A DNA stretch of 27,411 nucleotides from contig CAYYRN010000027.1 in assembly GCA_964474295.1 (NCBI GenBank), positions 1 through 27,411 of the forward strand, in the 5' to 3' direction. A program made the position numbers and the translations under genes. Shown piece after piece: positions 16,516-23,539 of the stretch; position 1 is the stretch's first letter; each line of letters begins with the position of its first letter. The notes beneath the pieces were generated by a model. It was not told the DNA's origin. It made no database searches and worked only from the letters and a program-made list of their open reading frames with translations. Origin of the DNA: SIG575 sp964474295. Lineage in GTDB: Bacteria > Bacillota > Clostridia > Oscillospirales > Acutalibacteraceae.

Positions 16516-17799
16516 ATGAAAAATAATTTTGCCCCTAAACCGCCCCTCGGTTGGAACAGTTGGGACTGTTTCGGAACGGGCGTTAACGAAGAAGAACTGC
16601 TTGCAAATGCGGAATATATGAGAGATAATTTGCTTTCGCACGGCTGGAAATATATCGTTTGTGACATTCAATGGTCTGAACCGAATGCCGTGGGCGGCGA
16701 TTATAACCATTATGCGGAGCTTGATATGGATGAGTTTTCACGTCTGATTCCGTCCGTTAAAAGATTTCCCTCTGCCGCCGACGGAAAAGGTTTTAAACCG
16801 ATTGCGGATAAAATACACGCAATGGGTTTGAAGTTCGGAATACACATTATGAGAGGTATTCCGAGACAGGCGGTATACAGAAACACAAAGCTTTACGGCA
16901 CCGAAAAAACAGCAAGAGAAATAGCGCATCCGTTTTCCGTTTGTGCTTGGAACACCGATATGTACGGTGTTGATACTTCAAAGGACGGTGCTTACGAATA
17001 CTATAAATCACTCATAGAGCTTTACGTTTCGTGGGGCGTTGATTTGATTAAGTGCGATGATATTGCGAATATAGAGTCAAAGCCGTGGGATCCTTATTGT
17101 GCAAAGGGCGAAATCGAGCTTTTAAGACGTGCCATTGACGAAAGCGGAGCGGAAATAGTGCTGAGCCTCTCTCCGGGGCCTGCGCCTCTCGAATTTGCGG
17201 CACATTTGAGCGAGAACGCAAATATGTGGCGTCTTACGGGTGATGTTTGGGACAGATGGGACAGTGTTTCAAAGCTTTTTGAAAGATGTGAAAAGTGGTA
17301 TCCCTACGTCAAATCGGGTTCGTGGCCCGATTGCGATATGCTGCCGTTCGGCAGACTTGCCGTGAAAAAGGCATACTGCGGTGAAAAGGGCAGGTATTGC
17401 CGCCTGACTCACGATGAACAACGTACAGTTATGAATTTGTGGTGCGTTTTCCGTTCGCCTCTTATGTTCGGCGGAAATATGCCGGAGAATGATGAATTTA
17501 CTTTGTCGCTTTTGACAAATGATGAGCTTCTCGATATAAACCAAAACGGCGAAAATCCACGTCCCGTTTACAATGACGGTAAGATAATTGTTTGGACATC
17601 AAATTTAAACGGTAAAAAAGTTCTTGCTGTTTTTAATGTGTCCGAAGAAGAAAAAGAATACACATTTGAGCTTGCGGAGCTTGAACTTGAAAAAGCCGAA
17701 GTTCGTGATGTATGGCAGCACAAAAACCTTGCAAAATCTGAAAAAGAAATAAATTTCAAGCTCAATCCCCACGCATCACAAGTGCTTTTGCTCGCTTGA
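16516..17799 (+). CDS. GH27 family glycosidase (alpha-galactosidase-like)
   Basis: 427 residues: an (alpha/beta)8 barrel of about 340 residues plus a C-terminal beta-sandwich of about 80. GH27 enzymes are retaining alpha-galactosidases, alpha-N-acetylgalactosaminidases or beta-L-arabinopyranosidases. Visible marks are PPLGWNSWD near residue 9, FGIHIMRGIPRQAV, WGVDLIKCDD with nucleophile D181 (Cys where classical members have KYD), and the acid/base region WRLTGDVWDRWDS. The CDIQWSEP motif replaces the classical LDDCW, placing it in a bacterial subclade, so galactose specificity is not certain. No signal peptide. It starts 3 nt after thrS with only a weak AGG upstream, so it is probably translated by coupling from the thrS transcript. 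Confidence 0.88.
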   Translation: MKNNFAPKPPLGWNSWDCFGTGVNEEELLANAEYMRDNLLSHGWKYIVCDIQWSEPNAVGGDYNHYAELDMDEFSRLIPSVKRFPSAADGKGFKPIADKIHAMGLKFGIHIMRGIPRQAVYRNTKLYGTEKTAREIAHPFSVCAWNTDMYGVDTSKDGAYEYYKSLIELYVSWGVDLIKCDDIANIESKPWDPYCAKGEIELLRRAIDESGAEIVLSLSPGPAPLEFAAHLSENANMWRLTGDVWDRWDSVSKLFERCEKWYPYVKSGSWPDCDMLPFGRLAVKKAYCGEKGRYCRLTHDEQRTVMNLWCVFRSPLMFGGNMPENDEFTLSLLTNDELLDINQNGENPRPVYNDGKIIVWTSNLNGKKVLAVFNVSEEEKEYTFELAELELEKAEVRDVWQHKNLAKSEKEINFKLNPHASQVLLLA

Positions 17800-17807
17800 T
17801 AAAAAAC

Positions 17808-17855
17808 AATCCCTGCCTTTGTCCCCGAAAACGGGAAATAAAGGCAGGGATTTTC
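17808..17855. terminator. Bidirectional terminator after the thrS-GH27 transcript
   Basis: 13-bp perfect outer stem (arms 17808-17820 and 17840-17852) enclosing a second small CCCG/CGGG hairpin. T runs follow in both directions (TTTT on plus, TTGTTTTTT on minus), serving also the convergent HAD gene. Confidence 0.9.
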
Positions 17856-17864
17856 TGCTTTGTT

Positions 17865-18659
17865 TTATTTGTTTGCAACGGCTTTTAAAAATTCACGAAT
17901 GTTTTCAAATTCATATGTCGGCTTAAATTCGGTGTTTATCAAATCTTCTTTTTTCGCTTCGCCCGTAAAAACAACAGCCGTTTCGACACCTGCGTTAATT
18001 CCGCACGCAATGTCAGTGTAAAGTCTGTCGCCCACAACGATTGTTTCATCTTTGCCGAAGCCGGTTATCTTGCGGCAAATATCCACAATTTCACGGTTCG
18101 GTTTGCCGACATAGTAAGGCTTTCTGTTTACCGAACACTCAAGCAGCTTGCAAATCGCTCCGCAGTCGGGGATGCTGCCGAAAGATGTCGGACAGCATAA
18201 ATCGGGGTTTGTGGCGAGGAAATCGACATCCTTGGTTTGCAGTATTTCGCAGGTCAATGCCCCTTTTTGATAGGTAAATTCATTGTCGAAACCTACTATA
18301 ACGCATTTTATGTCATCTTCGTTTTCTTCAGTTACGTTCAAGCCGTAATCACGCAGCTCCTTTACAAAGGATTTTGTTCCGCATACAAAAATTTTATCTG
18401 TCGGATAGTTTTCTTTTAAATATTTGCAAGCGGCGAACGAAGCCGTAATAAAATTACTTTCGTCTGTCTTGATATTCCATTTTTTGAATTTTTCAATATA
18501 ATCACGTCTGCTTTTGGTGGAATTGTTGGTTATGTAAACCGCTTTTCCGCCGATTGAGTTTATGTGTTCTATAAGCTCAAAGGTTCCGTCATACAATGTG
18601 TTGTCAACGGCGATTGTGCCGTCAATGTCGAATAAAAACAACTTTTTTTCACTTAACAT
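17865..18659 (-). CDS. HAD-IIA family phosphatase (NagD-like)
   Basis: 264 residues, usual for HAD subfamily IIA cytoplasmic sugar- or nucleotide-phosphate phosphatases. Motif I is FDIDGT with nucleophile D11 and acid/base D13; motif II ITNNSTKSR near 43-51; the C2 cap domain lies in the middle; motif III lysine in YVGKPNREIV and motif IV VVGDRLYTDI follow. Substrate cannot be told; p-nitrophenyl phosphate-type promiscuity is common in the family. GGAAG lies about 10 nt before ATG 18659. It begins 15 nt after the small membrane gene and is likely co-transcribed with it from the promoter at 18877-18905. Confidence 0.92.
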   Translation of the reverse strand: MLSEKKLFLFDIDGTIAVDNTLYDGTFELIEHINSIGGKAVYITNNSTKSRRDYIEKFKKWNIKTDESNFITASFAACKYLKENYPTDKIFVCGTKSFVKELRDYGLNVTEENEDDIKCVIVGFDNEFTYQKGALTCEILQTKDVDFLATNPDLCCPTSFGSIPDCGAICKLLECSVNRKPYYVGKPNREIVDICRKITGFGKDETIVVGDRLYTDIACGINAGVETAVVFTGEAKKEDLINTEFKPTYEFENIREFLKAVANK

Positions 18660-18674
18660 AGTTTAATCTTCCAA

Positions 18675-18848
18675 TCATTTTTTTGCACGAATTATCAGTC
18701 CGCTTACCGTGCCTATTCCGGCACCTAAAAATGCCCCTGCCGCACAAGACCAAAGCATATTGAGGTTTAATGCGTTCGCAACGGCTGCGGCTATAAACAA
18801 ACCGATTAAAAATCCGGAACGCACATAATTCAACAAAGGTTTTTTCAA
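18675..18848 (-). CDS. Small two-helix membrane protein, TTG start
   Basis: 57 residues when begun at TTG 18848, which has AGGG 5 nt upstream. A longer frame up to 18929 exists but would run through the promoter at 18877-18905, so the short form is preferred. Two hydrophobic helices are visible (about 11-28 and 34-51), the second glycine-rich (GAFLGAGIGTVSGLII), then a basic tail RAKK. Not recognised as a named family; the glycine-rich helix resembles small membrane-packing proteins. It precedes the HAD phosphatase by 15 nt in the same orientation. Confidence 0.65.
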   Translation of the reverse strand: MKKPLLNYVRSGFLIGLFIAAAVANALNLNMLWSCAAGAFLGAGIGTVSGLIIRAKK

Positions 18849-18876
18849 AAAATCCCTGCTTTCATTTGTTTTAATG

Positions 18877-18905
18877 ATTGTATCACAAAAGCAGAGATTT
18901 TTCAA
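18877..18905 (-). promoter_or_regulatory. Promoter for the small membrane protein/HAD operon
   Basis: Minus strand TTGAAA (18900-18905), 17-bp spacer, TACAAT (18877-18882) with a TG-type upstream element. Predicted start near 18870, about 22 nt before TTG 18848. Confidence 0.65.
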
Positions 18906-18913
18906 TCGGTTTG

Positions 18914-19183
18914 TTACAGACCGAAGCATTTAATTATAACGGCGCAGACGGCAGCTCCCAAACTTGCCCACACTATCGGAGAAAAAACAGAATAAACTCT
19001 TTTTCTTTTTCTTCTTATTCCGGGAGGGCTGCCGGTGTTTTGGGCAAGAGTATGTGCTTTTTCTCGTATCTTGCTTTCGCTTAAAGAGGAATATTCCGGC
19101 TTTACAAAAAACAGGACTTTTTCAAAATATTCGCAAGCAGGTTTTGTGACCTCCACAACCTGATGATTTACACCTTTTATCAT
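18914..19183 (-). CDS. Small tail-anchored hypothetical protein
   Basis: 89 residues. The first 60 are soluble and mixed charge (VEVTKPACEYFEKVLFFVKP), then a basic patch RRKRKR at about 58-64, then one hydrophobic helix (about 66-88) at the very C-terminus. The positive patch before the helix predicts a cytoplasmic N-domain with a C-terminal membrane anchor. Amino-acid composition looks like a real protein, and the overlapping plus-strand frame is poorer. The ribosome binding site is weak (GAG about 9 nt before ATG 19183), and no confident promoter is seen. It resembles short conserved clostridial proteins I cannot name. Ends only 9 nt before the promoter of the downstream genes. Confidence 0.6.
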   Translation of the reverse strand: MIKGVNHQVVEVTKPACEYFEKVLFFVKPEYSSLSESKIREKAHTLAQNTGSPPGIRRKRKRVYSVFSPIVWASLGAAVCAVIIKCFGL

Positions 19184-19246
19184 ACAAACACTCGCTTTCT
19201 TTGTTGTTCTAAAGTATCTTTTGCAAAATTTAAAAAAATATTCTGT

Positions 19247-19267
19247 TGTGGAAAACTCTGTGGAAAA
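19247..19267 (-). other. Two tandem DnaA-box-like 9-mers
   Basis: TTTTCCACA occurs twice on the minus strand (19247-19255 and 19259-19267), 12 bp apart, one mismatch each from the TTATCCACA DnaA box. They lie in an AT-rich intergenic region. Binding is unproven. Confidence 0.3.
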
Positions 19268-19349
19268 TGTTAAAAACTTTACTTAAAAATCGTTATTTTG
19301 CCTGATTTTATTAAGTTTTTTGTGTTGAAAAGAAAATGTTAAAAACTTT
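19263..19349 (+). repeat. 18-bp direct repeat pair upstream of dinB
   Basis: GAAAATGTTAAAAACTTT occurs exactly at 19263-19280 and 19332-19349, 69 bp apart. The first copy overlaps the second DnaA-like box. Both lie upstream of the dinB promoter. Confidence 0.75.
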
Positions 19350-19368
19350 TTCGACAAAAAATTACCTC

Positions 19369-19413
19369 TTGACAAAGCAGAACAAATGTTCTATTATAGA
19401 AGAACAAATGTTC
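19369..19413 (+). promoter_or_regulatory. SOS-type promoter of dinB with two LexA boxes
   Basis: TTGACA (19369-19374), 17-bp spacer, TATTAT (19392-19397). GAACAAATGTTC, a perfect palindrome matching the Gram-positive LexA box GAAC-N4-GTTC, occurs twice: 19380-19391 fills the spacer and 19402-19413 covers the predicted start site. The copies are 22 bp apart, about two helical turns, suiting cooperative repression. Confidence 0.9.
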
Positions 19414-19431
19414 TTCTAAAGAGGTGAGCCG

Positions 19432-20667
19432 ATGAATGAGAGGATAATTTTGCATTGTGATTTGAATAATTTTTTTGCATCGGCGGAGTGTTTATTGAAC
19501 CCCGAACTTAAAGAAGAATGTGTTGCCGTTTGCGGAAGTGTGGAGGAGCGTCACGGAATTGTTCTTGCCAAAAACGAAAAGGCAAAAAAGTACGGCGTTA
19601 AAACGGGTGAGGCTGTTTGGGAAGCACGTCTTAAATGTCCGAAGCTGGTCATAGCTTCGCCGCATTATGATAAATATATTGAGTTTTCAAGGCAGGTAAA
19701 AAGCATCTATAACGAATATACAGATATGGTTGAACCTTTCGGGATAGACGAATGTTGGCTTGATGTTACGGGAAGCCGAAAGCTTTTCGGAAGTGAAATG
19801 GAAATTGCCGAAAAGCTCCGAAAGCGTGTAAAGAAAGAAACGGGGTTGACTGTTTCCGTGGGTGTAAGCTACAACAAAATTTTCGCAAAGCTTGCAAGCG
19901 ATATGAAAAAGCCGGATGCCGTAACAAGATTGACGAGGGATGATTTAAAAAGCGTAATATGGAAAATGCCCTGCGGCGACCTTTTCGGAGTAGGCAGAGC
20001 AACGGCTGAAAGCTTTTATAAGCTCGGAATTAAAACAATCGGTGACATTGCCGAAATGCCCGAAAATTTAATAAAAAGTCTTTTCGGAAAAAGCGGTGTA
20101 ACCTTGCGTAATTATGCAAACGGACTTGATTTTTCCCCCGTGCTGCGTGAAAGCGAAATGCCGCCGCTTAAAAGCGTGAGCAGAGGTATTACCTGCAAAA
20201 AAGATTTGCATACAAGAGGTGAAGTTTCGCCCGTGGTAATTGCCCTTAGCGAAAAGGTTTCACACAGCCTGCGTAAAAACGGTTTTTTCGCAAACACCGT
20301 TAAGGTTGCGGTGAAAGATAACAGACTTGTCACCCGTGAATTTCAAAAAAAAATAAGAACGCCCGTAAGAGCTGCGGACGTTCTTGCAAAAAATGTTATG
20401 GAATTGATTGAAAAAAATTATAGCTTTTCCGTTCCCGTCAGAGCAGTTACCGTTTTTGCCGGAAATTTGGTGAATGAAAAATGTTCATACCAGCTTTCTC
20501 TTGAGGAGGATTATTTTTACCTCGAAAAAATCGAAAAGCTGGATTCAGAGGTTGACCGCCTGCGTACAAAATACGGTGATGATATAATTGTCAGGGCATC
20601 TTCCCTGAAGCTTAGCGAAAGAGCGAGGATGAATGGCAATTTCGCATCGTTCAAACCGCTTGTTTAA
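19432..20667 (+). CDS. dinB: Y-family DNA polymerase IV (DinB)
   Basis: 411 residues, full length. Y-family polymerases copy past damaged bases at low fidelity. The palm carries the metal-binding D10 in HCDLNNFFAS and D106-E107 in GIDECWLDVTGS; a helix-hairpin-helix thumb follows (LFGVGRATAESFYKLG near 184-199), then the little finger. QLSLE in the C-terminal region resembles a beta-clamp binding peptide. The N-terminal LNNFFASAE differs from the classical MDAFFASVE, as in other clostridial Pol IV proteins. GAGGTGAG precedes ATG 19432. Regulation by LexA is strongly suggested by the two operators. The stop overlaps that of the convergent dehydrogenase. Confidence 0.94.
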   Translation: MNERIILHCDLNNFFASAECLLNPELKEECVAVCGSVEERHGIVLAKNEKAKKYGVKTGEAVWEARLKCPKLVIASPHYDKYIEFSRQVKSIYNEYTDMVEPFGIDECWLDVTGSRKLFGSEMEIAEKLRKRVKKETGLTVSVGVSYNKIFAKLASDMKKPDAVTRLTRDDLKSVIWKMPCGDLFGVGRATAESFYKLGIKTIGDIAEMPENLIKSLFGKSGVTLRNYANGLDFSPVLRESEMPPLKSVSRGITCKKDLHTRGEVSPVVIALSEKVSHSLRKNGFFANTVKVAVKDNRLVTREFQKKIRTPVRAADVLAKNVMELIEKNYSFSVPVRAVTVFAGNLVNEKCSYQLSLEEDYFYLEKIEKLDSEVDRLRTKYGDDIIVRASSLKLSERARMNGNFASFKPLV

Positions 20668-21872
20668 GCCATAAGCTGTCTTACGACCTTTTCGCAATCC
20701 GTTTCGTCCATAATTTTCGGAACGGGGTAAAGGGGATTGCCTTCCTTTAAAGCACGCTTGACAATTGTGGGTATGTCTTCTTCTTTAATCTGCTCAAATT
20801 TTTCGGGGATTGCCATACGCTTTTCCATAGCTCTGATTTCGGCAATGAAAGCATTTGCTTTTTCTTTTTCTGTTTTGCACGATTTTCCGATTCCCGTAAT
20901 GTCGGCAAGGCGTGCCAAGGGCTTGTGTGCCGATTCGCCGTAATATTCAAGCACATAGGGTAGTATTACCGCATTTGCCAGACCGTGTGGAACGCCGTAA
21001 AGTCCGCCGAGCTGATGGGCAATGCAGTGAACATAGCCGACATAGGCTCTTGTGAACGCTACACCTGCGTAGAATGATGCCAAGAGCATATTGTTTCTTG
21101 CCTCGATATCTTTGCCGTCATTGTAGGCTTTTTCGAGGTTTTCAAAAATAAGCTTAACCGCTTTTTCGGCATTTTCGCTTGTGTTTTTTGTGTTGCTGTG
21201 GCCTATGTATGCTTCAATTGCATGGGTTAGTGCGTCAATGCCTGTTGCCGCTGTGGTTTTGGCGGGAAGACCGACTGTAAGAACGGGGTCAAGCACAGCG
21301 TAAGCGGGACGCAATTTAGAAGAGTTTATAGCGGATTTTTCGTGGGTTTCGGAATCCGTTATGACGGAAGCGATTGTGGTTTCCGAGCCTGTACCGGCAG
21401 TTGTGGGGACTGCGATTAAAAGGGGAAGATTTTTTCTTACTCTAAACAGACCTCGCATAGAATTTACCGATTTGTCGGGGTTGGTTATTCTGGCACCTGC
21501 CGCTTTTGCACAGTCCATCGGGGAGCCGCCGCCGAAAGCGATAATCGCTTCGCAATTGTTTGAAATGTAAAAATCCTTTGTGTTTTCCACGTTTTCCACC
21601 GTGGGGTTTGCCTGAACGTTGCTGAAGACAAAAACACTGATTCCGTCTTCTTCAAGCTTGTTTACCAGCGGGTCAATCATTCCGAGACCTCTTATGGTGT
21701 TTCCGGTAACTATAAGCACCCTTTTGATGCCGTGGTTTTTAAGTATGTCCGAAATTTTAAGGACGCTGTTTTCTCCTTTTATCAGGTTCGGCTCCGACCA
21801 GTCAAGTAAATAACTGCCCAAATTCAGGCAAAATTGAAAGGTACGGCAAAAAGCTTTGTTATTATTGTTCAA
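20664..21872 (-). CDS. Iron-containing alcohol dehydrogenase (group III)
   Basis: 402 residues. The family reduces aldehydes or oxidises alcohols with NAD(P)H and Fe or Zn, as in clostridial butanol dehydrogenases. Visible motifs: GGGSPMDCAKA for the dinucleotide, PTTAGTGSE, GIDALTHAIEAY with a metal His, and HCIAHQLGGLYGVPHGLANA with further metal His. I placed the start at TTG 21872, 8 nt behind a perfect GGAGG; the upstream TTG at 21893 would precede or coincide with the predicted transcription start. Substrate is undefined. Tail-to-tail with dinB, sharing 4 bp, with no terminator between. Confidence 0.92.
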   Translation of the reverse strand: MNNNNKAFCRTFQFCLNLGSYLLDWSEPNLIKGENSVLKISDILKNHGIKRVLIVTGNTIRGLGMIDPLVNKLEEDGISVFVFSNVQANPTVENVENTKDFYISNNCEAIIAFGGGSPMDCAKAAGARITNPDKSVNSMRGLFRVRKNLPLLIAVPTTAGTGSETTIASVITDSETHEKSAINSSKLRPAYAVLDPVLTVGLPAKTTAATGIDALTHAIEAYIGHSNTKNTSENAEKAVKLIFENLEKAYNDGKDIEARNNMLLASFYAGVAFTRAYVGYVHCIAHQLGGLYGVPHGLANAVILPYVLEYYGESAHKPLARLADITGIGKSCKTEKEKANAFIAEIRAMEKRMAIPEKFEQIKEEDIPTIVKRALKEGNPLYPVPKIMDETDCEKVVRQLMA

Positions 21873-21898
21873 TGTGAACACCTCCGTTGTCAATTTCT

Positions 21899-21927
21899 AT
21901 TATGACATATTCTAATGAAAATTTCAA
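21899..21927 (-). promoter_or_regulatory. Promoter of the iron alcohol dehydrogenase gene
   Basis: Minus strand TTGAAA (21922-21927), 17-bp spacer, CATAAT (21899-21904). Predicted start near 21892, 20 nt before TTG 21872. Confidence 0.6.
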
Positions 21928-21947
21928 TGAAATATTAAATTTATTAA

Positions 21948-21976
21948 TTGAATAATTTTACGGTGTATATTATAAT
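21948..21976 (+). promoter_or_regulatory. Promoter of the metallophosphoesterase gene
   Basis: TTGAAT (21948-21953), exact 17-bp spacer, consensus TATAAT (21971-21976). Divergent from the dehydrogenase promoter. Confidence 0.75.
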
Positions 21977-21998
21977 TATCTTGTAAGGATGTGAGAGT

Positions 21999-22901
21999 AT
22001 GCCCTCGAAAATAAAATTTTCTCCGAAAGGATTTTTGGACTTTTTCGGCAAAAAAATTTTTGACATTGCAAACAGTCAAAACCATAATCTTGAGCTTGAC
22101 GGCTACAAATACAAATCTTCCAAGCTGCCGGAGGAATTTGACGGCTTCAGAATAGTGCATCTTTCCGATATGCACAACTGTGTTTACGGCAGGGAAGCCG
22201 AAGATTTGATAAAAAAAGTAAGAATAAACAAGCCGGATATAATCGTAATTACGGGCGATTCTTTCGACTCAAAAAGAAGGCAATATTTCGATTCGCTCGA
22301 CATAATAAAAAAGCTCACCGAAATTGCCCCCGTTTATTTTATAACGGGAAATCATGAGGAGCTTTCGCCGGATTTGAAAAGCGTTTTTCTGTCGGAAGCG
22401 GAAAAGTACGGGGTAAAGGTACTCTCTTTTGAAACAGCGGAAATAAAGAAAGGAAATTCGTCTGTTTTCATAAGCGGAGTTCCCGATTTGATGTTTTCGG
22501 CAGAAGAAACGGGACTTGTTCAAAAAGCACTTGACAAGGAGCTTGAGTGCGACGAGCTTGAATTGATGAAGAACATATTTGCCGAAAAACTCAAAAGCTT
22601 TTCAGCGGAAATTCCGAGCGGATTTAACATTCTTCTTTCGCACAGACCGGAAATGCACGATTTATATGCCGAAAACGGTTTTGACTTGATTTTTTGCGGA
22701 CACGCTCACGGCGGACAGTTTCGTATTCCGCCCATTGGTGCGATTTATTCTCCGGGACAGGGATTTTTTCCGAAAATCAGCGAGGGAGTACATTTCTTCG
22801 GAAATTCTTCGATGATTGTCAGCAGGGGACTCGGAAACAGCTCGTTTCCGCTGAGGATAAACAACAGACCGCAAATTATAGTAGCAGAACTGCACAGGTA
22901 A
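21999..22901 (+). CDS. Calcineurin-like metallophosphoesterase (YkuE/YaeI type)
   Basis: 300 residues. All dimetal motifs are present: D57 and H59 in HLSDMHN, the bridging Asp in VITGDSFD, the catalytic Asn-His in ITGNHEE, a His in LLSHRPE, and GHAHGGQF near 230-237. The arrangement and the start of the domain after about 45 residues match the YkuE/YaeI group, whose members hydrolyse lipid or cell-envelope phosphoesters and often have an N-terminal membrane segment or Tat signal; none is evident here, only an amphipathic stretch (residues 10-25). AAGGA with GAG precedes ATG 21999. The stop is followed after 5 nt by a GC-rich hairpin that overlaps the start of the next gene. Confidence 0.9.
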   Translation: MPSKIKFSPKGFLDFFGKKIFDIANSQNHNLELDGYKYKSSKLPEEFDGFRIVHLSDMHNCVYGREAEDLIKKVRINKPDIIVITGDSFDSKRRQYFDSLDIIKKLTEIAPVYFITGNHEELSPDLKSVFLSEAEKYGVKVLSFETAEIKKGNSSVFISGVPDLMFSAEETGLVQKALDKELECDELELMKNIFAEKLKSFSAEIPSGFNILLSHRPEMHDLYAENGFDLIFCGHAHGGQFRIPPIGAIYSPGQGFFPKISEGVHFFGNSSMIVSRGLGNSSFPLRINNRPQIIVAELHR

Positions 22902-22906
22902 TAATT

Positions 22907-22953
22907 GCTCCCGCCCTGAATAAATATTTTCTATAAGGCGGGGGTGTTTTTTT
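22907..22953 (+). terminator. Terminator-like hairpin covering the RBS of the lipoprotein gene
   Basis: Stem of 9 bp with wobble pairs (22907-22915 with 22937-22945), core CCCGCC/GGCGGG, loop of 21 nt, followed by T7 (22947-22953). The 3' arm contains the only plausible ribosome binding site for the next gene, and the T run includes the first two bases of its TTG start. Confidence 0.7.
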
Positions 22954-23458
22954 GAAAAAAATTATTGCTTTTTTAATCGTTTTGTGCATTTTGCTTTTCG
23001 GAGGGTGCAAACAAAAGGATTTAATTGATATATATGTTTTTTCGCAGCGTTTTTCAAGGTACAGTGACAATTTTGTAATCAAGACAGATGAGCTTACAGC
23101 TTCGGAAGAAAAAGGTGAGCTTGCTTTTCCGCTGATATTTGACGATAAATTTTTGCTGACTGTTCGTATTAACGATGAAACGTCTTTGATGACATCGTTT
23201 TCGGCGGTATATATGTTCCAAAACGGACGAAAGATGTCAGACAGTGACTTTTTGCTCTTCACGGAAATTGTACAAAGTGCTGTTCGGGCATTTACAAAAC
23301 AGGAAGATATTGATGACATTTTTAAGGGAGTTGGATTGACCGTCAAGAACGATGCTTTAAAAAATAATCACACGTCATTTGAAAAGGGATTTTATAATTA
23401 CTCCTTTATTTCAGATGAAGTGGGAATTTATTTTTACGCCTCAACCGAACGAAGATAA
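22952..23458 (+). CDS. Putative lipoprotein of unknown function, TTG start
   Basis: 168 residues. A lipoprotein signal peptide is clear: MKK, a hydrophobic core of about 13 residues, and lipobox LFGGC with C19 as the lipidated residue, so the protein should sit on the outer face of the membrane. The mature part is mixed alpha/beta with no motif I recognise. TTG 22952 is fixed by the signal peptide; AAGGCGGGGGTG just upstream is the ribosome binding site but lies in a hairpin. It follows the metallophosphoesterase by 50 nt and may be read from the same promoter if the hairpin is leaky. Ends 2-3 bases before a hairpin shared with the opposite strand. Confidence 0.8.
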   Translation: MKKIIAFLIVLCILLFGGCKQKDLIDIYVFSQRFSRYSDNFVIKTDELTASEEKGELAFPLIFDDKFLLTVRINDETSLMTSFSAVYMFQNGRKMSDSDFLLFTEIVQSAVRAFTKQEDIDDIFKGVGLTVKNDALKNNHTSFEKGFYNYSFISDEVGIYFYASTERR

Positions 23459-23463
23459 TAAAA

Positions 23464-23497
23464 AGCCGACAGACTGCGTAACGAAAATCTGTCGGCT
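23464..23497. terminator. Convergent terminator between lipoprotein and 381-aa protein genes
   Basis: 10-bp perfect stem AGCCGACAGA/TCTGTCGGCT (23464-23473 with 23488-23497). The T run is strong on the minus strand (TTTTTATT) and weaker on the plus (ATTTAT). Confidence 0.85.
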
Positions 23498-23539
23498 ATT
23501 TATGAATGGTTATAAATAATAAATTTTGTTGTAAAAATG

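Noticed and set aside
19247..19350. Chromosome replication origin
   Set aside because: Only two imperfect DnaA-like boxes and no dnaA, dnaN or rpmH nearby.
19380..19413. Repeated 12-mers as a CRISPR or transposon feature
   Set aside because: Only two copies, each a perfect LexA-type palindrome, correctly positioned in a promoter.
21873..21893. TTG 21893 as start of the alcohol dehydrogenase
   Set aside because: It coincides with the predicted transcription start, and GGAGG at 21881-21885 clearly serves TTG 21872.
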